A stretch of 64,000 bases of DNA from Perognathus longimembris pacificus (lineage: Eukaryota > Chordata > Mammalia > Rodentia > Heteromyidae): contig NC_063164.1 in assembly GCF_023159225.1 (NCBI RefSeq), positions 72,649,300-72,713,299 of the forward strand. Direction: 5' to 3'. This document shows positions 36,285 to 47,430 of the stretch, piece by piece (position 1 is the first letter of the stretch; each line of letters begins with the position of its first letter). The position numbers and the translations under genes were made by a program. Under the pieces are notes generated by a model. It searched no databases, was not told the origin of the DNA, and was given only the letters and a program-made list of their open reading frames with translations.

Positions 36285-36488
36285 GGGCTGGGGATATAGC
36301 CTAGTGGCAAGAGTGCCTGCCTCGTATACACGAGGCCCTAGGTTCGATTCCCCAGCACCACATATACAGAAAACGGCCAGAAGTGGCGCTGTGGCTCAAG
36401 TGGCAGAGTGCTAGCCTTGAGCAGGAAGAAGCCAGGGACAGTGCTCAGGCCCTGAGTCCAAGGCCCAGGACTGGCAAAAAAAAAAAAA
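36285..36488 (+). mobile_element. IDL-Geo SINE, young, near-consensus
   Basis: The cleanest sense copy: ID monomer (gggctggggatatagcctag; A box 'tagcctagtggcaag', B box 'ggttcgattcccc'), linker 'acatatacagaaaa', Geo monomer (cggccagaagtggcgctgtg ... ggcccaggactggc), and a pure A tail of about 17 nt. The TSD aaaaagtgtggtgga lies at 36270-36284 and about 36489-36503. It retains CpGs (tcgtat, acgagg, ttcgat, acggcc, ggcgct), which argues for recent insertion. Confidence 0.97.
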
Positions 36489-36503
36489 AAAAAGTGTGGT
36501 GGA

Positions 36504-37086
36504 AACAAAGAAAAGAAAACTGCTCACCTCATGCCTGGAAAGAGGAAGATGAAGGTCTAAGCCCACAATTCCTCAATGATACAACTCCAATCACCTAAAT
36601 CCTTCCTTTAGGATTTTACTGCTTAGTTTTCTCCACCTTCCACTACTGCCAATTAGGGACCAAATGTTTTACAAAAGGTCCTTTGGGGGCCGTTTCATGT
36701 CCAAATTGAATAATGATTTAAATCTTTACATCATTAGGGCTCATCATTACATCATGTTTGTCTTCTCAGTCCAGAGAACATTCAGGGTATACATACAACT
36801 CCATAACACCATTAGTTTTAAAGTCAAAGCTATAGACAATATTACAAATTATGTGCATGTGTCAGGAACATTTACAATCTAATTTTCCTAGTCTTGCAGT
36901 CAAAATTATTTTTGTTACCTACTTAGTATTTAAAATTTTGATCTCTTAAAATGTCTAATGCTATTATTTTGTTGTAAGTGGCTCCAAGCTAAGTCTTGAT
37001 TACTCCTGTAATAACACACTAGTCGATTGGTGCTGGTAAACTGCCTGTCTGAAGAAGGGATGAGGGAGGCCTGTTTTGTAATCTAC
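36504..37086. other. Unique sequence, nothing recognised
   Basis: No gene or transposon recognised upstream of the inverted-repeat arm. Confidence 0.45.
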
Positions 37087-37285
<199 letters not shown>

Positions 37286-37289
37286 CCGT

Positions 37290-37930
37290 GTGAATAGTGA
37301 CAAGGAATAATAATGTAAGACTCAGAATTCTTCATGGGCTGTTGCAAATGTACTTGCAGAGTGCCAAGATTTATTCTTACTAGATCCAGATCTTTGGGGG
37401 AAAATCTGAAAGCTTTCGCCCAAGGAGAATGGCTTTGACAATGCCATTTTACCTTTCCTTTCCTGTTTGTTTTTGGACTACCTATTAATTAAAAAAATAT
37501 CACTCACTATTCTGCCCCATTTGGCAGGTAACTTTTCTTAGTCTCAGAGTATCTGTTGTGCATTACTGTACATTACTGTTGTGTTATTGAAGGATCAGCT
37601 TGAATGATGGGTAAATTAAGGTGAATGCCCTTTATGGCTATAGTTACAAATAAGATGGGAGAGAGAGGATATACATTTCTTTTCATATTTTCCCATTGCT
37701 CTTGAGAGTTATTTTATGCTTGGATAGCAGAGGCTAGTGTTTATATGAGGCTTGCTTGAAGGGCTAAGGATAAAGCAGAAATTAGTAAATGCTTCAATTT
37801 ATAGACATCTCTTTTTTTTCAGTAATGCCAATTAAGCTACATTACAAAGTGCTTACTATGGTGTACAATCTACTAACCTTTCTTATTGCTTCATATAATT
37901 CTAACAACGCTAAGAAAGAGGTGTATTAGT
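37290..37930. other. Spacer between inverted arms, no gene
   Basis: Unique AT-rich sequence with no recognised element. Confidence 0.45.
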
Positions 37931-37949
37931 GCTGTTTTATTGTGTATGT

Positions 37950-38048
37950 TTGCGTGTACAAATGTGAAGCTTGAAATCAGGGCCTCACTTAGCCTTTTCT
38001 GTTCTCAGCTAGCACTCTTCCACTTGAGTCATGCCTCTACCCTGTCTT
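37950..38048 (-). mobile_element. tRNA-like/Geo SINE fragment, antisense
   Basis: 'cttttctgttctcagctagc actcttccacttgagtcatg cc' is the reverse complement of the Geo/tRNA-like A-box region (ggcatgactcaagtggaaga gtgctagc). Confidence 0.6.
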
Positions 38049-38085
38049 TTCTGTTGTTGTTTTGTTATTGAAGATAACAATTTGA

Positions 38086-38165
38086 TTATACACATATACA
38101 TATACATATACATATACACATATACATATACACATACATATATGTACACACACATGCAAATGGTC

Positions 38166-38196
<31 letters not shown>

Positions 38197-38197
38197 G
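38086..38197 (+). repeat. (CATATA)n / (CT)n compound microsatellite
   Basis: ACATAT repeats at 38089-38150, then CT repeats at 38163-38197 leading directly into arm 2. Confidence 0.9.
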
Positions 38198-38301
38198 TGA
38201 TGTATTGATCAGTAAATATCCAAGAAATTGTGATCCTGTTAATAAATTATGGATAGTTCAAATTAACCACAGTGGAAAAGATTTTATATCACAGAAATCA
38301 C
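38196..38301 (+). repeat. Inverted-repeat arm 2 (open frame on plus strand)
   Basis: Partner of 37087-37190. It reads 'DVLISKYPRNCDPVNKLWIV' and continues QINHSGKDFISQKS with no stop. Codon comparison with arm 1 shows three silent and six mostly conservative amino-acid changes (H/Y, V/I, E/Q, Q/H, N/S, T/S). Confidence 0.85.
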
Positions 38302-38527
38302 CAATGTGTCCGTATGGGTCAATTTTGCACCTTAATCCTCAGATCTCACCTTCCTGAACTAGTATGGAAAGAAAATGATAATGCAATGAGCAGTATTTAG
38401 CAGATATGTGTACCTACAGTTAGAATGATGAGGTTTAAAGTACCTTCTAAATTTTAGATACATGAAGGATTCTTTTAGTTTGAAGGTACTGCCTAGTAGC
38501 CAGGTAAAGTTGTGTGACATAACTCTT

Positions 38528-38633
38528 TTTTATAATTTTTATTTTCAAACTGATGTACAGAGATGTTACAATTTCATACATTAGGTATTGGATACATTTC
38601 TTTTACTGTTTGTTACCTCCTCTCTCATTCCCC
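38528..38633 (-). mobile_element. Minimal L1 3'-end insertion (~105 bp) with TSD
   Basis: Antisense L1 3' terminus only: T-run, 'tttttattttcaaactgatg tacagag' and 'ggatacatttcttttactg', stopping before the polypurine tract. The 13-bp TSD tgacataactctt is perfect at 38515-38527 and 38634-38646. Confidence 0.93.
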
Positions 38634-38646
38634 TGACATAACTCTT

Positions 38647-39082
38647 ATAATAATTAAAATTATTACTTAGCATTATGCCCCAAATCCCTTTCCAGGCACT
38701 GTATTTGCCCTCAGGTTTTCTGGAGTTATTTCCTATAAAACTCTGTGTCCATCTCAAATGAAAAATGAACAGGAGCAGGGGAGACCCACAAAGATATATA
38801 TTTTTTAAAAGTCTGAGAGCACTAGAGTAAAAATCTGAGCTTCCAGATGCATATATAAGGGAGAATTAATGAACATAATCCCCTTGGTGGCATCAATTTG
38901 CATACAAGAATTGCTAGTAGTTCATGCCTTATGCCTATTGTGTATCTATTGGACAGTTTGAGAGTCTGTATTTCTGCTCACGAATAAACACTTGAATATA
39001 TTTAGATATTTGCATAAATTATTTACAGTTTGTATTGATATACTATAGAAAAATGGAGCATAAATCAGATTTTAACATAGTC
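38647..39082. other. Unique sequence, nothing recognised
   Basis: No gene or repeat recognised. Confidence 0.45.
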
Positions 39083-39097
39083 GAAATTATCATTCTT
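39083..39097 (+). repeat. Left TSD of ZC3H8 retrocopy
   Basis: gaaattatcattctt, perfect match to 40656-40670 (15/15). Confidence 0.95.
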
Positions 39098-40655
39098 TTT
39101 TTTTTTTACAGTGAAAAATCTTACTCCAGTTTATTTATAATAGTAAGAAACTGGAAACAAATGCTCACAGGGAAATGGATTTCAAAAAAATTGGGATATT
39201 TTGAACCACAAATGGAATTGTGAACCACCATTAAAAACACATGTAAAAAAGTACTTAATGACATGTGGAGTCCTATTTTTATATTACCCCAATATCTTCC
39301 TGTACATTTCCCATCTCCAATCCTCATTCAACTCTTTACCCCTCCTTATGCAGACTAACTTTGCTTCCTACTTTGAGACATCTCCATCAGAAGAGACTTG
39401 TGTAGTTTCTTACCACATTTCCCTTTAGCCAGCCCATCTGCCATTTATGCTCCTCTCCTGTCCCCATAGCTGGGACTTCCCAGTGAAGACCAAGCTCCTC
39501 AAGTGAGCCCAAGACCCGCCCTTTGCACCACCACAATGAAATGAAGGTGCTTTGAATCTTGTCATCTAGTCAAAATCACCAGTCTTGAACAGTCTCGAAC
39601 AGGCACAGGCATAAGCCCTCTTCATCTATACAAAACTGTCTTGTCTATTTATCTGACTTCTTTTCAGTATCCAAAACTTTAGCTAATAACTCTTGTGTTT
39701 CAGCAGTCAATGGAGCATGGGGAAATTTACAATATTCTCCTTGATAACATTTTGCACCTGTATGGTAAAACTTGCAAGGGCATTCATTATGCAAATACAG
39801 GCAGTTTTCACCTCTGGTACAATATCCTTGTATGTAAAACTTACACATTTCTTTTTTCTTCTCTATCTCTGCATTATGATCAAATTTACACTGGTCTCCC
39901 TTAATACATTTCCTTTCGAGGAAATATTTCCAAATCTGTTTTCCCTGACGTTCCACTGTGTGCTGGTTGATGAATTCCTGAATCATTCTTATACGCTGCT
40001 CCTTCTCTTGAGGTTCTCCATCCTCCTTGGCAGGGCCCCTGTTCTTCGGTAAGGCATCTGATCCTTTGTTTCCAGTGCTTGGCCATTTGCGCTTCATTTT
40101 CTTCTGTTTGTTGTTCTAATGAAGAGCTTTAAGATTTTTATTCTTTTGTTAGCAGCCTGCTGCTGATCTTTTGCTCCCTCTTTCTTCATAGATTCTTCAG
40201 GAGATGGCACAGTTGGAGCAGCATTTGCCATTTCTTTAGCTTGTATATATTGCTGAAGTTCTTTGACAAAGTTATCTTCATGTTCCTCAATACATATGTC
40301 ATTGTCACTGTATGTATCAGAGTCCCTACTTCTTGATTTTATATGTTGTAAAGTCTTTGGTGATGCCGTAGAATTTCCAAAGTGCTTAAATTTTCTGGGA
40401 ATTTTCTCAGACTTCAGTTTTACTTTTCATTTGACTTTCCCTCCTTGTGTTTCTTTAACTTTGGTGTCATCTTTTCCATTGCTGGTTCTCTCGTCAGAGT
40501 CCGTTCTTTTTCCGAGGGCCCGGTTGGGGGGTTTTTGAGAAAAGGTTTTCAAAATCCATGCCTCGGAAACACGGTTGGCCCGCCGAGCAGCCACCCACCC
40601 GAAGCCGGGCGCAGGAGCCCGCGACGCGCACTCCCAGGGCCGCAGGCTCCGCCCT
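39098..40655 (-). pseudogene. Zc3h8-ps: ZC3H8 processed pseudogene (retrocopy)
   Basis: ZC3H8 is a nuclear CCCH zinc-finger protein of about 290 residues in mammals, with three C-terminal fingers. Here an intronless copy lies on the minus strand: GC-rich 5' UTR (40560-40655), start ATG at 40557-40559 (MDFENLFSK), coding region to the stop near 39645, 3' UTR, AATAAA signal at 39130-39135, and a poly(A) tail seen as a T-run at 39098-39107. A 15-bp TSD flanks it. It is disabled: a frameshift soon after MDFENLFSK, an in-frame TAG at 40116-40118 where a lysine codon is expected, and W in place of the first finger-1 cysteine (39930-39932). The last 150 codons (39645-40097) remain open. Fingers 2 (C-x7-C-x5-C-x3-H) and 3 (C-x8-C-x5-C-x3-H) are intact. 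The full-length 5' UTR and TSD show L1-mediated retrocopying. An expressed C-terminal fragment is possible but unsupported. Confidence 0.95.
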
Positions 40656-40670
40656 GAAATTATCATTCTT
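40656..40670 (+). repeat. Right TSD of ZC3H8 retrocopy
   Basis: gaaattatcattctt, identical to 39083-39097. Confidence 0.95.
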
Positions 40671-41740
40671 ATTATGTAAAATTTTGGGTTGATTTAATTT
40701 TTTTTATTAAGTTGCCACTTTCCAGGAACCTAACCAACATGTAAATTGAGCCATGTTAATATATATGTCATTAAGTTTTTAAACAGTTGCAGCCCTGGAA
40801 AGGAAAATGCAAGCATAGTAAATAGGATGGATTACTGGTCAGAATGTGTGAATTAAGAGCAAAGAGAGTAAAATGTACTAAGATTCTTAGTTCCCTTAGA
40901 AGGCAGTAACACAGTTTTCAAGAAAAGTCACATTTTCTCTGCTGATTTATTTTCAGAAGAAAATAAATGTATACAGCTGACCATGTAGAATTAACATTTT
41001 CATTTGCAGCTTTACAAGAGGTGTATATGTGGTTTTCACAAAACTGTCTTACATATATATGTACACATGTATGTATATATGTATGAATTATGTGTGTGTA
41101 TGTGAGTGTGTGTATGTGCCTATTTTTAGTAACAAGCCAAAGGTAAATAGGTGAAGATAATTTTGTTGGGAGTAGGTTCACCTAATGAAGCTCAGAAATG
41201 AAATAATTTATGAAAACATTGTAAACAATAAGAGGTATCTTGCAATCTATGTTGTTTCATGTGCATTATGTCAGGAGAAGATCTATAAAGGTAACAGAGG
41301 AGTAGTTTTCTTAATCTATATAAGAACATCTAGTTAATATCTATTTGAAACCATTGTTTATGAATATTTCAAGCAACTATTGTCAATAGGAAAGTAAGCA
41401 TGCAAACAAATAATTACAGTGTGGCATAAAATGATAAAGAAATAGAAAGTTCTGAAAATTAGATGGTGAATATCCAGTTGGGGTTATGGCAGCTAAAGAG
41501 AAGGCATGAGACTAATAGTGTTTGTGATGATGAAGACTATGTTTATGATACTTAAAGATGAATAGACAATTCATCTAAACCAATTTCATGTGACATTGAG
41601 GTTAATACCTCCATTTCAATATTACAGTCTAATTCTTTGCATAAAATGTAAACTTTAAAAATAGTACAATTGAGCCAATGAATATCCTGAATCTTGAGCA
41701 TAAGAGAAGAAGAGAGGTAGTCCATGTGGTGGCTAGTGTT
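40671..41740. other. Unique sequence with TA/TG microsatellite
   Basis: No gene recognised. An alternating (TATA/TG)-rich stretch lies at 41052-41118. Confidence 0.45.
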
Positions 41741-41747
41741 TGCAGAC

Positions 41748-41892
41748 AGTCACTTACTGCTTTACGCAGTCTCAATCTCGTTCGTGTTTTCTACTTCGGG
41801 GCTGACCCGAAGTAGTCAGTGAATGACCTCAATTAGTTTACAGGGAGATGTGGGAGTTTTATATATAACCAGGCCACTATTGGCCTGGTTTG
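41748..41892. other. Cluster of three perfect hairpins with local CpGs
   Basis: Stem 1: actgc (41756-41760), loop tttac, gcagt (41766-41770). Stem 2: ctacttcggg (41791-41800), loop gctga, cccgaagtag (41806-41815). Stem 3: aaccaggcca (41867-41876), loop ctat, tggcctggtt (41881-41890). Five CpGs fall in 41764-41810, against very few nearby. On the minus strand a TATA-like 'tatataaaa' lies next to stem 3. This could be a decayed LTR, a hairpin RNA source or a DNA-transposon end. The family was not recognised. Confidence 0.6.
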
Positions 41893-42443
41893 TTTGAACA
41901 AATACATCCACAAGCTTCAGTGAAAACAAAATATATCTCTATTAAGAACAAGGTAGATTCTGTATGCTTTGATTCTGTATAGAAGGCTTTTCTTCCTGAA
42001 AGGTCATCTCTTCATGGATCACTTCTGGGCTTAAGAGCAATAGACACCCAGTTTTGGATCAATTTACTTGAGAAGTGAGAGTAGAGAAACCAGAGGTCAC
42101 GTTCATTTGGCCTCACTCATTTTCGAGACTTAAAAAGCCTATTGATTACTTATTCTATATTCAAACTACTGGATAAATAAAATGCTTTCCGCTTTTAGGT
42201 TTTAAAAAATGTGTTTCAGTAAATTATCTCAATTTCTACTGAGGGAACAACATGTGTTTCTGAGTTGTAATTATGTATGATTTTGTCAATTTCCATGTTT
42301 TATGCAGTATTGTACCCTAAATATCTTCTGCAAATGTAATATGAGTGATTAATTAATAAATGGTTTTATAATAGCATGAAGCCACTTTGCTTGCCTCTCT
42401 GCTGTGACAGTAGAAAGGCCTCTTAATTGGGGATTTTAACAAT

Positions 42444-42656
42444 GGTTGCCAAGCTACAGTCTGGTGACGTAACCTGGTCTAAAGTCTGATTTTTATATAA
42501 AGTTTCCCAATTTTTATTGGAACACAGACATTTTCATTCTGTCACATAGTTTCCATGGCAGTTTCCATGTCATAAGATCAAATGTGAGTAAACTATATTG
42601 TCTGTGAGCCTGAAATAGTTATAAACTGGTCCTTTACAATGCAACTTTTCCAAGCT
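42444..42656 (+). mobile_element. hAT/Charlie-type DNA transposon remnant
   Basis: 'gccaagctacagtctgg', 'atttttattggaacacagac', 'tgtgagcctgaaatagttat' and 'ctggtcctttacaatgcaac' follow the order of the common mammalian non-autonomous hAT-Charlie element (GCAAACTACGGCC ... TTTTATTGGAACACAGCC ... CTGGCCCTTTACAGAAAAAG). The exact subfamily was not assigned. Confidence 0.65.
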
Positions 42657-42727
42657 GTAAGTGCTAAGATTGTGTATTTCAATCTTTCTTTGCCATTTCT
42701 AAACTTGACAGAGATGAAAATTTTCAA

Positions 42728-42928
42728 TATTAGAGTTGATAATATGGCTTAGTAGTAGAATGCTTGCCTTGAATGCATGAAGCCCTGGGTTCGATTCCTC
42801 AGCACCACATAAACAGAAAAAGCTGGAAGTGGTGCTATGTTTCAAGTGGTAGAGTGCTAGCTTTGAGCAAAAAAGGAAGCCAGGGACAGTGCTCAGGCAC
42901 TGAGTCCAAGTCCCAGGAGTAGCAGAAA
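42728..42928 (+). mobile_element. IDL-Geo SINE
   Basis: ID monomer ('gataatatggcttagtagta', B box 'gggttcgattcctc') and Geo monomer ('gctggaagtggtgctatgtt ... gtcccaggagtagc'), then an A-rich tail. Diverged copy. Confidence 0.9.
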
Positions 42929-43195
42929 AAATAAAATAAAGCAAAAAATGTGAAATAACTCAATGTGTTGAGAAGACTGAGCTTTGAACATTGTGGGCTT
43001 GGCTTGCATATTGGTTTAATGAATTGTGTTCTACTTACGCCACCTTAGGTAAGTTACTCATCCTTAGAAAGCCTGCATTTACTTATTGGTGACACATATA
43101 CAATCTTTATCTTCTATTTGGGGGAAATATTTGTTTTCAATAGTACTTAAGGAATATTACAATTGTTGCAGCTAACGTGGAATAGCTTATCTTTT

Positions 43196-43214
43196 AGAAT
43201 CACCCCAACTTGAG
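43196..43214 (+). repeat. Left TSD of the 9.7-kb chimeric L1 locus
   Basis: agaatcaccccaacttgag, 17/19 match to 52876-52894. Confidence 0.8.
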
Positions 43215-44266
43215 AGGAGTGGAAGAAGATGGTAAAGAAGCAGCAGAGCCCTATCTAAGCTCTCTCCAAGAACCCAAGTTTTCTTCATCAGGGAAACTTC
43301 TAACCCTTGAAAGATAGCCCAACGAAGATATAACAATATAGAGATTCAAGACAGGAAGGAGAAAAACAAGACAGCAGATCCAAGAATCCAGATTTCAGCA
43401 GGAGGCAGCAATGGTGCCGCTGCCAGCCTGCCACTTACCTGGCAGAAACAAATCCACACCCACCTCCAGCATGCACCTCCAGTGAGGAGGAGAGAAATCT
43501 GCCAGACAGCAGCAGACAGACCCAGTCCGCAAGCAGAGCATGAAAGGTCCAAAGAACCATAGGAAGTGTGAGTACTCCACAAAAGACAGTCTCACTCGAG
43601 TCTGCACTCACAGAACGCCATTAGGAAAGTAGCCCTTCCCCCCATCTACCATATTTAATCTCCATTTTTGTTTCTGGCATTGATGGCCATAGCAGACTGG
43701 AAATAAAGTGCCAAGGGAAAGCAAGGTCAAAGGGGCCATCTTTGAAAAGGGCAATGGTGGTGAAGTAGCGAGTCCCAGCTCCATTGAGGGGGTGGACTCC
43801 CTGCCCAGCCGCCCAGACAGGAGGAAGCTCCTGAGGGGTGAGTGGGCCCTCAACACCGGTAAACACAACAAGAGGCCCGCCTCCAGGCTTCCCTCACTGC
43901 TGTTGCTTTGCTGAGGCAACAACAGACTGGTGTCTCAAGCCAAACTTTGTCTACCAGTGACTGGGGGCACCCAGAGTCTACCGACAAACCCCAGTGAAAG
44001 ATACAGCCAGCTCCACCCAGAAGAAGACAGCCCCACCCATATTTGCAGAACCTGCCTTTTGGCAGCTCCATTGCACCACACAGAGCCCGCCACACACCTT
44101 AGCAGCCCTGGGAGACACTAAATCTGCTGCTATACTCATACAAAGAAAGGGAACTTACCTGTCTAGGATTGTGTACCTATAAGAATAGCACAACAGGACT
44201 TGGTAGGTTTGGTTCAGGTCCTAAACAGTGCCAAAGGGGGCTAGCAGACTAACATTCTAAATCCAA
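43213..44266 (+). promoter_or_regulatory. Old L1 5' UTR (internal promoter region)
   Basis: Starts 'gaggagtggaagaagatggt', parallel to the young start at 44711, and shares the block 'ggggccatctttgaaaaggg' with the young UTR. L1 5' UTRs carry the Pol II promoter. This one is CpG-depleted and presumably inactive. Confidence 0.7.
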
Positions 44267-44710
44267 ATGGGTAGAAGAAACACAAAAAGTATGGCAAGAC
44301 AGGAAATCTCATCACCCACTCAAAACAAACAGGAAACAGAGCATTCAATTGAAATCCTAGAGGAGTGCCCTCAAAATGCTTTACCAACTCTGCTGATAAA
44401 AATGATAAATGAAAAGTTTGAGTCTCTCCAGACAAGTATCCTAGAGCGTGAGGAAGTGAACCAAAGAACAACTCATGAATGCGATGAATCCAATCGGAAA
44501 TTAATAGAGGACTTCATGGCCTCCACAAACAGAATGATATACAAACTCCAACAGAAAGAAAAAGAGTCCCATGAAAAGATAGCTACTCAGCTAAAGGATA
44601 TTAGAGACAGCAACCAGAACCAAATTAATGAAGTAAGGAAGTCCATACAGGACCTAAGAGAGAATTACAGCAGGGATATGGAAGCCATCAAGAAAGATCA
44701 ATCAGAAGAC
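44267..44710 (+). pseudogene. Old L1 ORF1 N-terminal part, truncated
   Basis: Opens with MGRRNTKSMARQEISSPTQ and runs about 148 codons to '...MEAIKKDQSED', where the younger L1 5' end begins. ORF1p is the trimeric RNA-binding chaperone of L1. The visible part is the N-terminal tail and the start of the heptad-rich coiled coil (KLQQKEKESHEKIATQLKDI). The RRM and C-terminal domains of this copy are missing. Confidence 0.88.
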
Positions 44711-46675
44711 TTCCGGGAAGATGGTGGAGGAGCACTAGAGCCCTAGCTGAGCTCCCTCTGACATTGCAGTTTTCTCACCACATAGAAACTTTTACTCCTA
44801 GAAAGACAGCCAGAATAAGTTCTAACAATACAGGGATTCTGGCCAGGAAGGAAAAATCAACTTTGCTTGTCTGAAAACACAGACTTGAGCTCCGGGCGCC
44901 GGCGCAGCACCTGGCACAGCCACCCGCACTCCACATGGCTAAAGCACACAGCATAGACCAGGGAGAAATCCTCCAGATGGCGGCTGAGCATGGACGACCT
45001 GAAATCGCCGAGAAAGCGAGAGTACCCCAGGAAAGATATTCTCACTCGTGCCCACAGAGCAGCTTCTGGAAGGTAGCCCTTCCCCCACCACCAGAGCAAA
45101 GCGCCATCTTTGACACTGGCAAAGGGTCAGACCAGATTGGAAATAAAGCGGGCCTGGGGAAACTGAGGACAAAGGAGCCATCTTTGAAAAGGGCAAGAGG
45201 GACCGACCAGTGAGAGCCAGCTCTACCCAGGAGAATGCCCCCTGCCCAGGAGGGAGGCACGTCCTGGGCTGCCACTTAGCCAGAAGTGCCCCGCCCTGCC
45301 TGCCGGAATTTCTAAATTTAAAGCAAAAGCGGCGAGCAGCTACCGGCGGCACAGAAACACCAGACGGGGGAACAAACAGTTCCTGAGACAGTTAAACGGT
45401 CCCATCACAGAGGAAGCCCAATTCCCAGCCCAAAACGGAGCTGAATTCCATAGCCACCTCTGCCAAGGAGGCCGCCCCGCCCAGGAGGGAGGAACCTCCC
45501 CAAGGCAAGCAAATCTCAGCCCAGTAAACAGGCTAGAGGCACCCCGCCCTGCTGAGTCCACAGCCTATTCAAAGCCTGGCGTGAAAGGCGATGATCCCAA
45601 AGCAGACAGAGGAGCCAAGGTTCCCAAGATTGCTCACATCCCCATCTACAGAGGATGCCCAAGGTCTACCTGCAAGCTGTGCGAACCACAGAGACCCAGG
45701 ATTGCACCAACAGGGGAGAAGGGTCAGAACAGATCCACCCCCTGCAAACTGAAAGCAAGTCTAACCAGCCAATCAGGAAAATAGACTGCAGACCATCGCA
45801 AGGAAACCAGAGACTGGGGAAAGACCACCCAAACAAGGAGGGCTCCATTTTTTTTCTTCTCTTTTCAAACATTTTTTAAACTTTAAGAAATTTTTTTAAA
45901 AATTTTTTCACTTCTGAAACGTCGTTGGTTTTTTGTTTTCCATTTTTACCTGTTTGTTTTATCAAGTCTTTTGTTTGTTTGTTTGTTTGTTTTGGTTGTT
46001 TGTTTTTCTGGGTTTTTTCTTTTGTATTTTTTCTTTTTAAAATAATTTTTCTCTGTTTTGTGCATCTGTTTTCCAGTATTTTTACTTTACTTCTCTCTTT
46101 GCGTTCTCTTTCTTTAAAAATTACTTTCCTATGAATAATACCTCCACTCTATTCTGCTAACTCTCCATTGTCTATCATTTTAACCTTGGTCTCTCTACTG
46201 ATTCTACTCCTCTCCACATTTCCACGTCACTGAAACTAAACCAAAATCACCGCGCCCCCACCAATACATTTTACTCTATTCTCTTTACTACCTCTAACTT
46301 ATCCTCCTGAATTACTGCCTGGACCGCTAGATTCCGTTGACTCCTGGTTATTAGATAGAAAGTATTCCTGCTTAATCCGAGTGAATCAAAGGGGTTCATA
46401 GAAAAAGCCAGTCCTAAAAGAACTTAATATAAGAACAAGAATTGCTTATAGGGTTGTAACAGTAAATAAGTAACTACTGAATACAGGGCCCGGGATTGGT
46501 TCTTATATTGAAATTGTATTCTTTAGGAACACAAAATCTAATTTTATAGACAGGTATAAAAGGTATCTGTATATAAATGTGAACTTATAATATTTACACA
46601 GCAGTGCTTGGTAAGGGCTTCTTTGGGTCTTAAACGGTGCTCATAGGTGCTTGTAGATTGGCATTCCCAATCCAA
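44711..46675 (+). promoter_or_regulatory. Young L1 5' UTR (GC/CpG-rich first half)
   Basis: Begins 'ttccgggaagatggtggagg'. The first ~1.1 kb is GC-rich with many CpGs (for example 'ctccgggcgccggcgcagc' near 44890), typical of an L1 promoter. The remainder (45845-46130) is strikingly T-rich (ttttt, gtttgtttgtttg). The T-rich ~0.6-kb section has no counterpart in the old 5' UTR at 43213-44266. Short frames on both strands are not protein-like. Confidence 0.75.
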
Positions 46676-47430
46676 ATGGGCAGAAGAAACACCAAAGATG
46701 GCAAACAATGAAGTCTTTTCTCCCACTCAAAACAAGCAGGAAACAGAGCAGTCAATCAAAGACATAGAAGAGAACCCCCAAAATGCTCTACAAAGTCTAC
46801 TGATAAACATGATAAATGAAAAGTTTGAATCTCTTCAGTCAATTGTTCTAGAGCGTGAGGAGGCAAAGCAAAAATTAATGGAGAATTTCATGCCCTCAAC
46901 AAATAGTAAGATAAAAGAACTTCAAGAGTTAAATGAAAAGATAGCTAGCCAGGTAAAAGATTTGAGAGACAGCACTCAAAACCAAATTAATGAAGTAAAG
47001 AAGTCCATGCAAAACCTAAGAGATGACATGGAAATCATCAGGAAAGACAAGTCAGAAGGAAAGGAGATTCGAAATCAAGTAGCTAGCCTACAGTCCCAAC
47101 TAATTGAAGCAGAGGATCGAGTCTCAGGAACTGAAGATTCCCTAGATTCTATGGAGAAAGATCAAAAAGCAATACAAATCCAGTCTAATCAACAAAACAG
47201 ATCGCTACAGGAGATTCAAGACCCGATCAGGAAGCCCAATTTAAGGATAATAGATATTGAGGAAAACTTGGAGAAAGAAGTTAATGGGATAGGCAACCTA
47301 TTTAACAGAATATTAGCTGAGAACTTCCCAAATATCCAGAAGGAAAGGCCTATACAGATACAAGAAGCATTTAGAACCCCAAACTGACCAGACAAGAAAA
47401 GGACATCCCACCAACACATTGTGATCAAAG
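46676..47430 (+). pseudogene. Young L1 ORF1, 5' frameshift and 3' truncation
   Basis: The expected start ATG (46676, MGRRNTK) is out of frame with the main frame because of a 2-nt loss before 46698. The body can be read from ATG 46698 (MANNEVFSPTQNKQETEQSI) to the stop at 47387. It shows a long coiled coil (LNEKIASQVKDLRDSTQNQI ... VASLQSQLIEAEDRVSGTE) and the start of the RRM-like domain (NLRIIDIEENLEKEV ... ILAENFPNIQ ... IQEAFRTP). A 1-nt shift at about 47385 ends the frame. At about 47430 the sequence jumps to ORF2 RT, so the C-terminal domain is lost. Confidence 0.88.

Noticed and set aside
36285..36380. tRNA-like sequence with A and B boxes
   Set aside because: It is the left monomer of the IDL-Geo SINE and recurs many times with poly(A) tails and TSDs. 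No proper acceptor stem is present, so it is not a tRNA gene.
41748..41892. Calling this stretch a solo endogenous retroviral LTR
   Set aside because: A TATA-like box and CpGs fit, but no TG...CA ends, TSD, primer-binding site or internal retroviral sequence could be identified.
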